Positions 14,352 to 14,789 of a DNA stretch of 14,789 nucleotides are shown here, one piece after another (the first letter of the stretch is position 1; each line of letters opens with the position of its first letter). A model generated the notes under the pieces. It saw nothing but the letters and a program-made list of their open reading frames with translations. It had not been told where the DNA came from and ran no database searches. The stretch is from NCBI GenBank assembly GCA_027365715.1, contig DAHXLZ010000184.1, positions 1-14,789 of the forward strand, in the 5' to 3' direction. The translations under genes and the position numbers were made by a program. This DNA comes from Methanomassiliicoccales archaeon. GTDB taxonomy: Archaea; Thermoplasmatota; Thermoplasmata; Sysuiplasmatales; Sysuiplasmataceae.

Positions 14352-14518
14352 TCATAATTCTGCTTGGATTTCAAGGAAGTGTCGGGCGTGATGATCACCA
14401 AAGTAATCACCACGGTAGTTAGAACCGGTGACTCCAAAAAACCGTTCCATCCTTGGCAAATTTTAAGTGTCGACCGCTATTGTCAGCACTGAAATCTTCT
14501 GGAATGATGTGATGGGGA

Positions 14519-14770
14519 TTGACGATTAAGGTGCTCGTTGTAGGGAAAAAGATGAGTTACAACCTCGAACAATACACTTACAATGCACTGAAGAGAATGA
14601 ACCTGAATGTGGATTTTGCTGGTTACGCGGACATACTGAACTTCAAAGGACTTGAATTGATGAGGATGCTCGCGACGCGTTCGTTTTTCCTTAGGGGCGC
14701 ATCCACAACTTTCTGGCTTAGGAAGATCAACGAAGTTTATCTGAGGAAATCTACCATCATTTGCCCCTGA
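14519..14770 (+). pseudogene. Truncated glycosyltransferase-like N-terminus
   Basis: The first ~75 residues look like the opening of a CgeB/GT4-type glycosyltransferase: KVLVVGKKMSYNLEQYTYNA, then LKRMNLNVDFAGYADIL. This is a beta strand with a Gly turn, a helix with 'Y-T-x-x-A-L', and a second strand, as in families starting 'ILLIGxxxSxExYTYxALxxLGHxV'. The TTG start at 14519 has GTGAT 5 nt upstream and a TATA-like box at 14461-14467. The protein stops at 83 residues against the usual 300-400. The last codons before the stop lie in the right arm of the inverted repeat (from 14746), so the gene was probably interrupted there. The family call is tentative because only the first fold unit is present. 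Confidence 0.5.
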
Positions 14771-14789
14771 TCGCTGTTGTTCCCAATCA
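14746..14789 (-). repeat. Right arm of the 44-nt inverted repeat, running to the window edge
   Basis: Reverse complement of 14167-14210 with one mismatch (the other strand reads CAGGGGCAAA instead of CAGTGGCAAA). It starts exactly where the glycosyltransferase frame loses plausibility. The repeat may continue past 14789. Confidence 0.9.

Larger units (their letters stand above)
13990..14518. other. 529-bp stretch without a confident gene
   Basis: It holds the HTH gene's upstream region, the left arm of a 44-nt inverted repeat (14167-14210), a small frame ending at 14351, and the promoter of the glycosyltransferase fragment. That promoter has TTTTAAG at 14461-14467 and GTGAT at 14509-14513, 5 nt before TTG 14519. 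A bulged hairpin built on TCAC-CGGT / ACCG-GTGA lies near 14406-14431. A plus-strand frame across 13916-14260 is mostly antisense to the HTH gene and was not accepted. Confidence 0.4.

Noticed and set aside
14485..14788. Long minus-strand open frame antisense to the glycosyltransferase-like start
   Set aside because: The plus-strand frame has a ribosome site, a TATA-like box and a recognisable fold opening; the minus frame is rich in His, Pro, Ser and Arg with no start inside the window.
1..14789. CRISPR array, tRNA or rRNA genes
   Set aside because: No regularly spaced direct repeats, no cloverleaf pattern with TTCRA/CCA arms, and no conserved rRNA segment were seen on either strand.

Overview
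The window looks archaeal, probably Thermoplasmata-like (the lineage is an inference). TATA-box promoters sit where archaeal ones should, several starts carry an archaeal Shine-Dalgarno of the GGTGAT/GAGGTG type, other genes look leaderless, and TTG/GTG starts are common. Base composition appears roughly balanced. No rRNA, tRNA or CRISPR array was seen.

Left and centre (1-11509) form a carbohydrate uptake and catabolism island. It opens with the last 50 residues of an XRE-type regulator (2-154) and a divergent SDR dehydrogenase (315-1112, minus). Next comes a three-gene sugar ABC transporter operon with two permeases and an ATPase (1377-4260) but no substrate-binding protein gene. A Gfo/Idh/MocA dehydrogenase (4392-5366, minus), an SDR plus PfkB kinase pair (5707-7581, plus), and a zinc MDR dehydrogenase (7642-8658, minus) follow. 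The last block is a tightly coupled trio (8869-11509, plus): a second zinc MDR, a hexulose-6-phosphate synthase/3-keto-gulonate-6-phosphate decarboxylase family enzyme, and a xylose-isomerase-like TIM-barrel epimerase/isomerase. Together they suggest import of a sugar, polyol or sugar acid, oxidation to a keto form, phosphorylation, C-C cleavage giving a pentulose phosphate, and epimerisation. The substrate cannot be read from sequence. The frequent strand changes and a possible relic of an MDR start behind the kinase point to past rearrangement.

The right part (11510-14789) is mobile and damaged DNA. An apparently intact ISAzo13-family insertion sequence (about 11676-12987, imperfect terminal repeats, DDE transposase) abuts the 3' end of a minus-strand gene for a helix-turn-helix plus coiled-coil protein, and the IS terminus supplies that gene's stop codon. 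The same gene is split into two frames at a run of six A's. Beyond it lie a 44-nt nearly perfect inverted repeat (14167-14210 and 14746-14789), a small C-terminal-like reading frame, and a glycosyltransferase-like N-terminus cut off where the right arm of the repeat begins.
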